Of a stretch of DNA of 11,054 nt, positions 1 to 6,967 are shown one piece after another (position 1 is the first letter of the stretch; every line of letters starts with the position of its first letter). A program made the translations under genes and the position numbers. Where the stretch lies: contig NW_003132365.1 of NCBI RefSeq assembly GCF_000003605.2, positions 125,671 to 136,724 of the forward strand, read 5' to 3'. Origin of the DNA: Saccoglossus kowalevskii (taxonomy: Eukaryota; Hemichordata; Enteropneusta; Harrimaniidae). The notes below the pieces were generated by a model that was given only the letters and a program-made list of their open reading frames with translations, made no database searches and was not told the origin of the DNA.

Positions 1-1
1 A

Positions 2-118
2 GGAAAATACTTTATGAAGACTACTCAGCCAAGACAAAAAGATGCATATGACGCTGAAACTCGCCATACCCCAACTGATGAAAAACTGGATGTTCAAAAT
101 AGAATAACTGACACTTAA
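2..118 (+). CDS. Possible C-terminal exon of an upstream gene (partial)
   Basis: An open frame enters from the left edge and runs 38 codons to a TAA at 116-118. It has no cysteines and is hydrophilic, rich in Thr, Asp, Glu, Lys and Arg (for example DAYDAETRHTPTDEKLD), as in many cytoplasmic tails. The stretch is less AT-rich than the DNA after it, and an AATAAA lies about 175 bases past the stop. I do not recognise the protein. An open run this short can arise by chance, so the call is weak. If real, it conflicts with the receptor gene downstream, whose N-terminal exons would then have to lie in the repeat-filled 300-2232 interval, where I see none. Confidence 0.3.
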   Translation, partial: GKYFMKTTQPRQKDAYDAETRHTPTDEKLDVQNRITDT

Positions 119-175
119 TCTGCACATCCCATGAACGCGATTGACTACACGATTAATGCTTTCATAATTCGATTT

Positions 176-192
176 TGTGTGTGTGTGTGTGT
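176..192. repeat. Short TG dinucleotide repeat
   Basis: About eight TG units, uninterrupted. It lies in what would be the 3' untranslated region if the open frame at 2-118 is real. Confidence 0.8.
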
Positions 193-293
193 TGTTCATT
201 GGTACTATAACTATAACCATTGTTGCTCAATTTAAATTATTTTATTTGTAAATAGCAAGATATGAAATGTAAAACTTTTTTTTTATAATCGAG

Positions 294-299
294 AATAAA
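294..299 (+). terminator. Candidate polyadenylation signal AATAAA
   Basis: A canonical AATAAA hexamer lies just before the ATGT microsatellite and about 175 bases after the TAA at 116-118. It could serve the putative upstream gene. The hexamer is common in AT-rich DNA, so this depends on the coding call. Confidence 0.25.
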
Positions 300-307
300 C
301 AAAAACC

Positions 308-554
308 ATGTATGTATGTATGTATGTATGTATGTATGTATGTATGTATGTATGTATGTATGTATGTATGTATGTATGTATGTATGTATGTATGTATGTA
401 TGTATGTATGTATGTATGTATGTATGTATGTATGTATGTATGTATGTATGTATGTATGTATGTATGTATGTATGTATGTATGTATGTATGTATGTATGTA
501 TGTATGTATGTATGTATGTATGTATGTATGTATGTATGTATGTATGTATGTATG
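308..554. repeat. Perfect (ATGT)n microsatellite, about 62 copies
   Basis: 247 bases of ATGT with no interruption that I can see. Long open frames in several phases here (Met-Tyr-Val-Cys or Thr-His-Tyr-Ile periodicity) are translations of the repeat, not genes. The tract leads, through a short degenerate TATG-like stretch, into the first family B unit at 591. A TG/TATG tract sits at the same place in the second family B copy (9666-9737), so it is probably the leader of the element rather than an independent microsatellite. Confidence 0.97.
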
Positions 555-590
555 ATGATGCTATGTATGTGCATGTATGTCACTTTTTTT

Positions 591-1785
591 GTTCCACCGT
601 TATCTCAAGAACCACTAATCAAATTTTGGTGAAACTTGGTACATAGGTGCTCTGGGATAATGCGCAGAGTAGATTAGGTTTTGGTAAAAATCTATGAATA
701 TTAATTACCTAATTTGCATGGTAATTAGCTGATTTTTAGCTGTTCCATGACTGTTCCACTGATATCTGAAGAACCACTCATTGGATTTTGATGAAACTTG
801 GCACATGGATGCTCTGATCTAATGCGCAGATTTCATTAGTTTTGGGTAAAAATCTGTTCATATTAATTACCTAATTTGCATGATGATTAATCAATTTTCG
901 GCTTTTCCACTGATATCTCAAGTACTACCGTAATCATAACATTTCAATAAAACTTGGTACATAGATGTCATATGACACTGCACAGACTTGATAGTTTTTA
1001 GGGTAATATCAGTACATATTAATTACCTAATTTGCATAATTAATTAATTTTCAGCTATTGATATTTCAAGTAGTAATGAACACATTTCAATGAAACATGG
1101 TACATTGTTACTTGAGGACTGTTAATTTTCAGCCCTTCACCTGATATCTCAAGTACTAATCATCACATTTCAATGAGACTTGCGACATAGATCTTCTAGG
1201 ACTATGCAGAGACCTGATTAATTTTAGGATAAATAATTGTGCATATTAACTACCTAATTTGCATAATTAGTTAATTTGTTGCTGTTGCACTGATGTCTAA
1301 AGAACCACTAATTGGATTTTAATGAAACTTTTAAAGATGTTAAAGAGGTTCATTGAAATGTGATGAGTACCATCACATTTCAATGAACCTAGGACTATAC
1401 ACCATATTAGTTTTGGCAAATATTTATGCTTCTTAATCACCTAATTAAGATAATTAATTAATTAATTAATACTGATATCTCAAGTATTGATCATCACATT
1501 TGAATAAAACTTGGTACATAAATGCTCTAGGACAATAGACAGCCTGATTAATTTTGGCTTAAAATCTGTTCATATTAATTCTCTTAATTAGCACAATAAT
1601 TAATAATTTTTTGGTTCTAATCACATTTCAATGAAACTTGGTACATAGATATTACATTACGCAGATCTTATTACTTTTACATTGTGCAGACCTTATTAGT
1701 TTTACACTTAAATGTGTTCATATTAGTTACCTTATTTGCATAATTAGTTTTCTGCATTTCCATCAATATCTCAAGTTCAAGTAAT
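591..1785 (+). repeat. Family B tandem array, copy 1 (diverged)
   Basis: Repeated units open with a GTTCCACTGATATCTCAAG-like phrase. AAACTTGGTACATAGATG, a GTAAAAAT-type stretch and TTAATTACCTAATTTGCAT follow. Unit starts at 591, 753 and 904 give periods of 162 and 151. Later units (near 1056, 1140, 1288, 1471 and 1612) are shortened and decayed. The first units match those of copy 2 (9744-10352) in order: the 151-bp unit and the unit with ATAGATGTCATA appear in the same succession in both. This looks like an old insertion of the same composite element, without its 5' hairpin and without a recognisable 3' end. No coding potential is seen. Confidence 0.85.
1346..1390. repeat. Perfect 20-bp inverted repeat with 5-nt loop
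   Basis: The arms at 1346-1365 and 1371-1390 are exact reverse complements, separated by AGTAC. Each arm contains the CACATTTCAATGAA phrase that family B units carry in one orientation only. A piece of a unit has therefore been copied back in the opposite direction within the array. Confidence 0.95.
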
Positions 1786-2232
1786 TTTAATTAATTTTTA
1801 ATGTGTCTCCAATACTCTCAGCACACGGGAGTTCTTTCTAAGCTTTCTTTGATTACTTTCAATGTGGACTTGCTAACAAATTAAAAATTAATTCTGAAAA
1901 TAGCAATAATGCAAAAAAATAAATAGAATATCATGTATCCATTGCCTACACATAGAGAAAGTAACTGGTAACTCTTAGTGTTTTGGGTATATCTGTCAGA
2001 CAACATGGTGCATGTTTGTAGGCTGATAAAAAAACTGGACCCAGGATATGGTGGCCAGTAGAGATATGTAGGCCTGAAAGATAATGAGGTAGATGATCGA
2101 TGCACAAGTCAAGCAAGACCTAGAGATGTTGTATTTGTATTTAATTTTAACCAAAACTGATATTTTGCAGTTAATCTTGAAAATCTTTGGTGAAATGTAT
2201 AGTTATTTGATAAATGATTGATCTCATTTCAG
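1786..2232. other. Non-coding stretch before the first receptor exon
   Basis: This is AT-rich DNA without a recognisable exon. I looked for an upstream receptor exon ending in phase 1, which exon 1 at 2233 requires, and found no open frame with a good GT donor. The interval ends in a polypyrimidine-like tract and the CAG acceptor at 2230-2232. The open frame on the minus strand at 1881-2105 looks incidental. Confidence 0.6.
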
Positions 2233-2369
2233 AAACTGAAAATATAGAGGGTTTTGAGGTTTCCTTGGTTGGTTTGACCTATAATCCAGGATACGATTAT
2301 GATTATTATGGACAAAAGCTGTGTGTTTTTTTCAATGTGTCTTCTGCTGATCTTGTTGCCTATAGAGAT
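2233..2369 (+). CDS. Receptor exon 1 in window (first fnIII-like domain)
   Basis: The acceptor is CATTTCAG and the donor GTAAGT. Two bases complete a codon begun in an unseen upstream exon, then 45 codons follow. The peptide runs from TENIEGFEVSLVGLT through a Tyr-Asp-rich loop to LCVFFNVSSADLVAYRD. GFEV and the LC strand resemble the GFRV strand and following cysteine region of IL17RD. NVS is a potential N-glycosylation site. Confidence 0.75.
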
Positions 2370-5300
2370 GTAAGTATTAATTAATAATCTTTGTTTTAGT
2401 TCTATCAATACTGCATGTACTCACCTAAAAGCAGTCACAAATGTCAAGGGCTGTCTTTTTTTCAGATTCTATAATAAACTAGAATTTTATGTACGTTCTT
2501 TTTTCATAAGAACTTGCCCGATTTTATACAAAGTTTTAACCAAAAAAAAAATTGATTGTTCAACGCCAAAAATATTTTATTATTTATTTTCTACCGGTAA
2601 TTATCTGCTATTAAAAACAATTTTATTGATGTTTATGTATTTTACTGACTTGTTTTCCTTGCAGGGTAACATAGTCAGTTATTATTTTGATTGTTACCGC
2701 CCAGTATCACCATATTGTGAATACTCCCTTTCTGTGCGTACTTTACCAACAACAGACGAGTATTCTCCAGATAAGGGAACTGGTCCTGATTCCACAATAT
2801 CTACTGTGCGATTTCCCATACCATGTAAGTTGAACGAATAGAATTAAATTATTACTTTGAGTCTTTCAATGATCAGCCTCCATAGTTGAGTTTGAATGGT
2901 GTACCTTTAGGCCAGACTTTTTTTATTCTTTGTTTCTCGAGTTTTTATAAGACAATTTTTTTGAGGAGGGCGGGGAAAAAAATAAAATTAATTCTCTTTT
3001 TCCATTAGATTTGTGATTCTCAAAGAATTGTAAGTGAGATCATTGATCGGAAAGAAGAACTGAAATAAAATTTTATTCCATATATAACCTTGTTTTTCAT
3101 CTGCACGAGACTTCGGTACTTTCATCCCACGAAAATGCAACTTGGGTTTGTTATGCGGCTGGCGAAAAAAAAATGAAGATAAAAATAATTTTTTTTAGCA
3201 ACTTTTTGCACTTACAAGTCGGCAGGCGCGAGAAATAACGCTGAAATAAAATTTTATTTTTATTTCATTTTCGGCTCCCGTTCATTTGGCGGGTTCGCGA
3301 AACAAGGGATAATAAAAGTCTGGCCTTATTAGTAAAACATAAATGGAATCGTATGGTATTATGGTTTACCCTATGGTCTGGGGGGGGGGGGTGACTCAAC
3401 TGATGTGAGATAAAGCAAAATTAAAAATATTAGCCTGTATGGTAAAAAACAGTATGGTAAAAATGACGTTTCAACTTGTGACTTGCTTTCAAGAAGTTTT
3501 TTTTAAATTTATAGGATTCCTATAATGTCAATTTCATAACTATAAACGGTAAATAAAACTTTTCTATTTGCAGCGTGTGCCGATGATCGTATTATACATA
3601 CATACGAATGCAATAATGTTGAAGAAGGAGGTATGTACATTACAATTCCCATATTTCCAGTTGTCATTTATACCTTGCCTGTAATGAAATGAATGTTGGT
3701 CAACAACCCCCCTGAAGCCAAATTTTGTTTTTCTATTGGAAACTTGTATACAGTCCATGTCATGAGAGACTTATACAAATTTGGCTTACAGTAAATATGT
3801 TAATTATTTAACTGTTTTGCTATTTCAAGTTAAATAGATGGACTTTGAAATTAATTGTTTTAAGATTTTCTTTTTTGTCATTGTTCCTTGCATGATTATT
3901 TTTCTAACTAAGCTTTTCTCCTATCTCTTTCTACACACACTGTATATGTATTACATGTGTGCAACTGGCTCATAATTGTGTGTTGGGTTTTCAGCTCTGT
4001 GAAGGGCACAACTCATGCGACCTTGTTAGGCTATTGGCAATACCAATGCTTGATAGACGCTCTTCAATTGTTTGTGTTTGATCTGAGTTACAAAGATATA
4101 TCAGCACCAACGTTTAGTATACGCACCCTTGTACGTGTATAGCTTTCTAATTAGATACTAATCGTTGTTACTCGTCCCTCACGTAGCTCGACCATCAGTA
4201 TCTTGAAGTAAGAAATGCATTGATGCACGAAGGCGATCTCATCTCAACAATACAAACATATAATCTCCAAATACTTCTAAACTGAATTACAATAGTTGGT
4301 ACTTTGCTACATCAGACCATTATTACTAATTGTCTAGGGAGTAACTGTCCTCAGTTACACGTTTTCCGGCTTCCATCCGTCTTAACGTAGGTAAAAACGA
4401 TTTGGGATGAGTGCTAATGGTGAGCTGACTTTTTTGTCTAAATGTTCCAGAAAAAGAACATATATCAGAGCGTGAAATATTATAGCCACTAGCACTGTTC
4501 CCTGTAATTTGTTTGAATCTTGAAAATACTGTGAAAATTTGCCCATTTTCCCCTTGAAATGTTTTTTCTTCATACAAAATGCATGGAAAGTTTCTCAAAA
4601 GACAAAATTTCACTTCGAAACTACAATTGAATCTGGGAAAATTGAGCGAAAATAAGGCTTAGAGGGAACACTGGCCACTAGAGGGCATAAATACAAAAAG
4701 TTGAACATACGATAAAAATACAATATAACTAAACGGCGGCTACATTTAGTGATTTGATTCAAAATGGCAATTTTATTTGTGTGCATCTGGGGTCATTTTT
4801 TGAAAACAGATTTGTTCAATTTTTGGATACAGAACAAACTGTTATATACATTTGTACATGAAGTGTTTACAGATCCCATCCCTTTTGACAAATTGGTGGC
4901 TATTGAATTCTCCAAGAATGACAAATCGTTGTACATGTTGGTCTCATGATGCTTGTCAGTTTTTAGCTCTGCTGTCAACTTTGTCAATCTCAGATTTGTT
5001 CATTTTGTGATGATTTAACTAATCAGGTTGTTTGGTAAATTTTGTTTATTCTAATTAATGATAAATAAATAAACAATAGTCTTGATGTTGTGAATACAAG
5101 AGTCAGGTTATTCATGGATAATTTTAACACTTTCTGTGTTGCCGTATGTAAATGCACTGTACTCTACTTCACACATGTTTTTGACTGCTTTTAAATTGTT
5201 TCTTTCAAGAGTCATCATGAGCAACTTCCATATTTCTTTCAACATTCTAATAAGGTTATTAGTATCCAGCTTATATATATAGTTAATCTGTATGCCAAGA

Positions 5301-6967
5301 AGACCTTCCCCACCCTATGCAATAATTTTGAATAAGAAAACCCGCCCTTCAAACCTTTAAACAGTTTGGATCTCAGACACTGAAGCTACATCAGTCAACA
5401 TTTATTTAATGGTTGTTATCCTGCTTCAATTACAGAGGAAGCTGCTCATTGGACGCCACAGTACTACTTAGTGTCTTCTCCAAACTACCATACAATCAAT
5501 CTGACTTTTGACCTCCCGGATCCAGATTTTGGATTGACATATTTTAAAGTGTCATTGCAGAATTTCGGAGCGACACTTGGAAATTGTTGGGGGTATCCAT
5601 TTTTTGAAGAGGTGTCTCCTGTGAGTATGTGGTAGATTTAACTTTTAACATTTAAGTTTGGAGTATGAGTCGCCTTTACAATACTATGGAAATAATATAA
5701 AGTTATGCATGAAGACAGTACAGCTGAAATATCGACCGACGCGCAGCGCAGGTCGATCCAACGGCGTACTGTCTGAGTGCATACTTTGAGGTATTCTCGT
5801 AATAACCTTATTATTATACCGGTACATCTTTTCCTTCCAAGGATACACCATGGGAATTCCGAAATTCAAAATGTTTAGAACTTCTTTGTGTGGAGTCCAT
5901 ACCTTCTTGAGTTTCAATGAATATTCTTTGTAGTGGTCATGATAACGCAGGCAATCAAAGCCGTGTTTGCATTGTCGGCAAAAATCACAGACGGTTTTCA
6001 ACAAGATGATAAACATTTGGTCGAAATTTGCTAGCACTTTATCACACAAACAATATTATATTAACAAAGAAATAAACTCTGTCGTGAATGGTCACTCTTT
6101 GATGGTTGTCACTATTTGACGTTCCAGCAATTTGATTGGTTCCAACAAAAAAACTTTGGGGAAGGGAAAAACAGGCGTGTGTTGGGTTTGAAGCACTGTG
6201 AAAGGGGCGCAGCTTGCAATCTTGTCAGGCTATCAATGCTTGATGGTTCTTCATACTGAATGTCTGCATAAAAATGCCTCTTTACCTCTTTATTTTCATA
6301 ACTGGGACTTCAATTATTTATTTATCACTCCCTGGAGGGAGTGGCAATGGTTACAGATAATAGTAAAATAATTACTGACATATTTCTTGTATTATAATAA
6401 ACTACATTGAATTTATATTCAAAGAGTCAAATTTTTTACTGCATTTGCTAGTTTTCTAAACATTTCGATCAAATCTGTGTCTGGCTAAAAACACTTAATA
6501 ATGTTAGTAATGATAATAACAAATTGTTTCTGACCCTTTTTCACCAACGCCAAAAAGTGTTTCCAGTCGAAACAAGTTTATTCAATGTGGGGTGGCAGTA
6601 CAGTGTACTCCACTTTTAGAAAAGAGCATCAGGGTAAAACAGGATTTCTAATAATCTATGGTTATTATTAATATTATATTATTTTTATTTGATAAACAAT
6701 GTACAATAAATTTGTACATGAATAATAAAAATTAAACTTTCAGAACATTTCATTCACTTAAGCCACATCATGTCTCTAAAATCGATCCCAACCCAATCAG
6801 CGGATGTTACTTATTGTACTCAACTGGAACATCTTTTTTTTTGACAGATGAGTGAAGATACTTTGGTGTATACTGCTGTAATAAATGGTTACAACACTAC
6901 TTTCATGACTTACATTATTACTGATGAAGATGTAATGGGTGAATTTAAAGGAAAGTACTGTGTTAAT
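2233..6967 (+). CDS. Interleukin-17 receptor-like ectodomain, five internal exons (partial gene)
   Basis: Exons at 2233-2369, 2665-2824, 3574-3630, 5436-5620 and 6848-6967 all have AG acceptors and GTAAGT, GTATGT or GTGAGT donors, and they join in frame (phases 1/0, 0/1, 1/1, 1/0, 0/0). The product has IL-17 receptor landmarks. A GFEVSL strand and LCVFFNVSS lie in the first domain. A cysteine linker (SCADD, then YEC) follows, then a W-x-P motif and FDLPDPDFGLTYFKVSL, which matches the IL17RD pattern of F-D, a proline, then F-G and F/Y-F. Sequons NVS, NLT and NTT fit an extracellular protein. Family members bind IL-17 cytokines and signal through an intracellular SEFIR domain to Act1, but no transmembrane or SEFIR exon appears before 11054, and no signal peptide exon is visible. 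Another fibronectin-III cytokine receptor is possible. Confidence 0.7.
2370..2664 (+). other. Intron 1 in window (295 bp)
   Basis: GT-AG intron in phase 0. It is AT-rich, and I see nothing but short A and T runs in it. Confidence 0.7.
2665..2824 (+). CDS. Receptor exon 2 in window (end of first fnIII-like domain)
   Basis: The acceptor is CCTTGCAG and the donor GTAAGT. It is phase 0 in and phase 1 out, with 53 codons plus one base. The peptide contains FDCYRPVSPYCEYSLSVRTL and later STVRFPIP, corresponding to the last strands of the first receptor domain. The Cys-x7-Cys pair could form a disulfide. Confidence 0.78.
2910..3325. mobile_element. Harbinger/Tourist-like MITE, 416 bp
   Basis: The ends are inverted repeats that both begin GGCCAGACTTTT. 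By eye the first 31 positions match at 27. The element is flanked by TTA on both sides (2907-2909 and 3326-3328). A 3-bp TTA/TWA target duplication and a GG-starting terminal repeat are hallmarks of PIF/Harbinger elements. The interior has no coding frame, as expected for a non-autonomous element. It includes GC-richer patches and two copies of a 14-bp palindrome at 3064-3077 and 3245-3258. It lies in intron 2 of the receptor gene. Confidence 0.82.
3380..3391. repeat. Run of 12 G
   Basis: A homopolymer G tract in intron 2, conspicuous in AT-rich surroundings. It may vary in length or be a sequencing uncertainty. Confidence 0.9.
3574..3630 (+). CDS. Receptor exon 3 in window (57-bp linker exon)
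   Basis: A small exon with acceptor TATTTGCAG and donor GTATGT, phase 1 at both ends, so skipping it would keep the frame. It encodes the linker between the two domains, (S)CADDRIIHTYECNNVEEG, with two cysteines. In IL17RD the linker is likewise cysteine-bearing and precedes the W-x-P motif, which here begins the next exon. Confidence 0.65.
3978..4054 (+). repeat. Dispersed repeat C, copy 1
   Basis: The segment begins GTGTGTTGGGTTT and ends CAATGCTTGAT. The same succession appears at 6177-6244: GTGTGTTGGGTTT, CTGTGAA, CTTGT(T/C)AGGCTAT, CAATGCTTGAT. Several substitutions and an insertion of about 9 bases before CAATGCTTGAT separate the copies. The class is unknown. It could be a fragment of a larger transposon. 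Confidence 0.75.
4485..4492. repeat. Left target-site duplication of the hAT-like MITE
   Basis: GCCACTAG, identical to 4674-4681 on the other side of the element. Confidence 0.85.
4493..4673. mobile_element. hAT-like MITE, 181 bp
   Basis: The left end reads CACTGTTCCCTGTAA and the right end, reverse complemented, CAGTGTTCCCTCTAA, so 13 of 15 positions agree. The element is bounded on both sides by the identical 8-bp GCCACTAG (4485-4492 and 4674-4681). An 8-bp target duplication and CAGTG-type termini are characteristic of hAT transposons. The left terminus has lost the usual G at position 3. The element has no transposase frame and sits in intron 3 of the receptor gene. Confidence 0.85.
4674..4681. 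repeat. Right target-site duplication of the hAT-like MITE
   Basis: GCCACTAG, identical to the left copy. Together with the following AGGGCAT it forms the CTCF-like motif at 4675-4688. Confidence 0.85.
4675..4688 (+). promoter_or_regulatory. CTCF-like motif
   Basis: CCACTAGAGGGCAT matches the vertebrate CTCF core CCASYAGRKGGCRS at 13 of 14 positions. Binding in this organism is unproven, and one motif in about 11 kb may be chance. Confidence 0.35.
4965..5014 (+). mobile_element. Family A deletion derivative
   Basis: After a run of five T, 4965-4985 resembles the first bases of the family A 5' hairpin (7832-7852) with two changes. From 4988 to 5014 it is identical over 27 bases to the middle of an array unit (8457-8483). 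The element head is thus joined directly to the inside of a unit, with the right half of the hairpin, the leader and most of the array missing. Confidence 0.78.
5436..5620 (+). CDS. Receptor exon 4 in window (second fnIII-like domain)
   Basis: The acceptor is CAATTACAG and the donor GTGAGT. It is phase 1 in and phase 0 out, with 61 full codons. This is the most diagnostic exon: H-W-T-P near its start, then INLTFDLPDPDFGLTYFKVS, then NCWGYPFFEE. The W-x-P followed by a Phe-Asp strand and an F-G-x-x-(F/Y)-F strand is the pattern of the second IL-17 receptor domain. NLT is a potential glycosylation site. Confidence 0.8.
5684..6016 (-). other. Unassigned 110-codon open frame inside intron 4
   Basis: The frame stays open upstream of the first ATG (6016) to about 6049, where only a TTG is available. 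It has a cysteine cluster near its start (VCDFCRQCKHGFDC) and a basic, tyrosine-rich middle. Its last third is simply a translation of the nested palindrome at 5704-5783. I recognise no family. It may be a transposon remnant or chance. No splice sites, promoter or poly(A) signal convince me. Confidence 0.15.
5704..5783. repeat. Nested imperfect palindrome
   Basis: There are three concentric pairs of arms: TATGCA/TGCATA (5704-5709 and 5778-5783), GACAGTAC/GTACTGTC (5714-5721 and 5766-5773) and ATCGACC/GGTCGAT (5731-5737 and 5751-5757). CGC-GCA-GCG lies in the centre. The core is far more GC-rich than the intron around it, which suggests an inserted fold-back element or a transposon hairpin. 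Confidence 0.8.
6177..6244 (+). repeat. Dispersed repeat C, copy 2
   Basis: This is the diverged partner of 3978-4054 in the same orientation, without the extra bases before CAATGCTTGAT. Both copies lie in introns of the receptor gene. Confidence 0.75.
6326..6343. repeat. Short palindrome, 8-bp arms
   Basis: CACTCCCT-GG-AGGGAGTG. The arms are perfect with only two bases between them. Function is unknown, and it could be a trace of another repeat. Confidence 0.7.
6848..6967 (+). CDS. Receptor exon 5 in window (last strands of second domain)
   Basis: The acceptor is a long T-run plus GACAG and the donor is GTAAGT. It has 40 codons, phase 0 at both ends. It reads MSEDTLVYTAVINGYNTT, then MTYIITDEDVMGEFKGKYCVN. 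The NTT sequon, the alternating hydrophobic pattern and the final cysteine fit the closing strands of an extracellular domain. ATG is its first codon, but it is not a likely start because the exon follows a strong acceptor and continues the frame. Confidence 0.68.

Larger units (their letters stand above)
2825..3573 (+). other. Intron 2 in window (749 bp), over half of it a MITE
   Basis: GT-AG intron in phase 1. The MITE at 2910-3325 accounts for most of it. A run of 12 G lies at 3380-3391, and a short imperfect tandem of GTATGGTAAAAA lies near 3438-3465. Confidence 0.7.
3631..5435 (+). other. Intron 3 in window (1805 bp), several repeat insertions
   Basis: GT-AG intron in phase 1. It carries repeat C copy 1 (3978-4054), the hAT-like MITE (4493-4673), a CTCF-like motif (4675-4688) and a family A deletion derivative (4965-5014). 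I found no additional receptor exon: acceptor-like sites such as the one near 3790 are followed by stops. The short open frames at 3957-4142 and 4764-4949 show no domain I recognise. Confidence 0.65.
5621..6847 (+). other. Intron 4 in window (1227 bp)
   Basis: GT-AG intron in phase 0. It contains the nested palindrome at 5704-5783, a minus-strand open frame at 5684-6016, repeat C copy 2 and a short palindrome at 6326-6343. The 6400-6840 part is AT-rich and I see nothing else in it. Confidence 0.65.

Noticed and set aside
242-646. Long open frames of Met-Tyr-Val-Cys or Thr-His-Tyr-Ile repeats on both strands
   Set aside because: They are translations of the ATGT microsatellite and cannot be distinguished from repeat DNA.
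591-1785. CRISPR-like array
   Set aside because: The units are contiguous, 150-164 bp long and diverged, with no short repeat and unique spacer pattern, and the DNA is eukaryotic.
2005-2056. Possible upstream receptor exon reading MVHVCRLIKKLDPGYGGQ
   Set aside because: The frame closes at TAG soon after, with no good donor and no phase-1 exit.
4326-4613. Minus-strand open frame of 95 codons
   Set aside because: It runs through much of the hAT-like MITE and its flank, with no recognisable domain.
4764-4987. Overlapping open frames on both strands of about 60 codons
   Set aside because: They are short, lie in the receptor intron with no family resemblance, and the minus one runs into the family A fragment.
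5684-6049. Minus-strand frame of 121 codons as a full gene
   Set aside because: The first codon is TTG, not ATG, and the last third is palindrome sequence. It is kept only as a low-confidence open frame from 6016.
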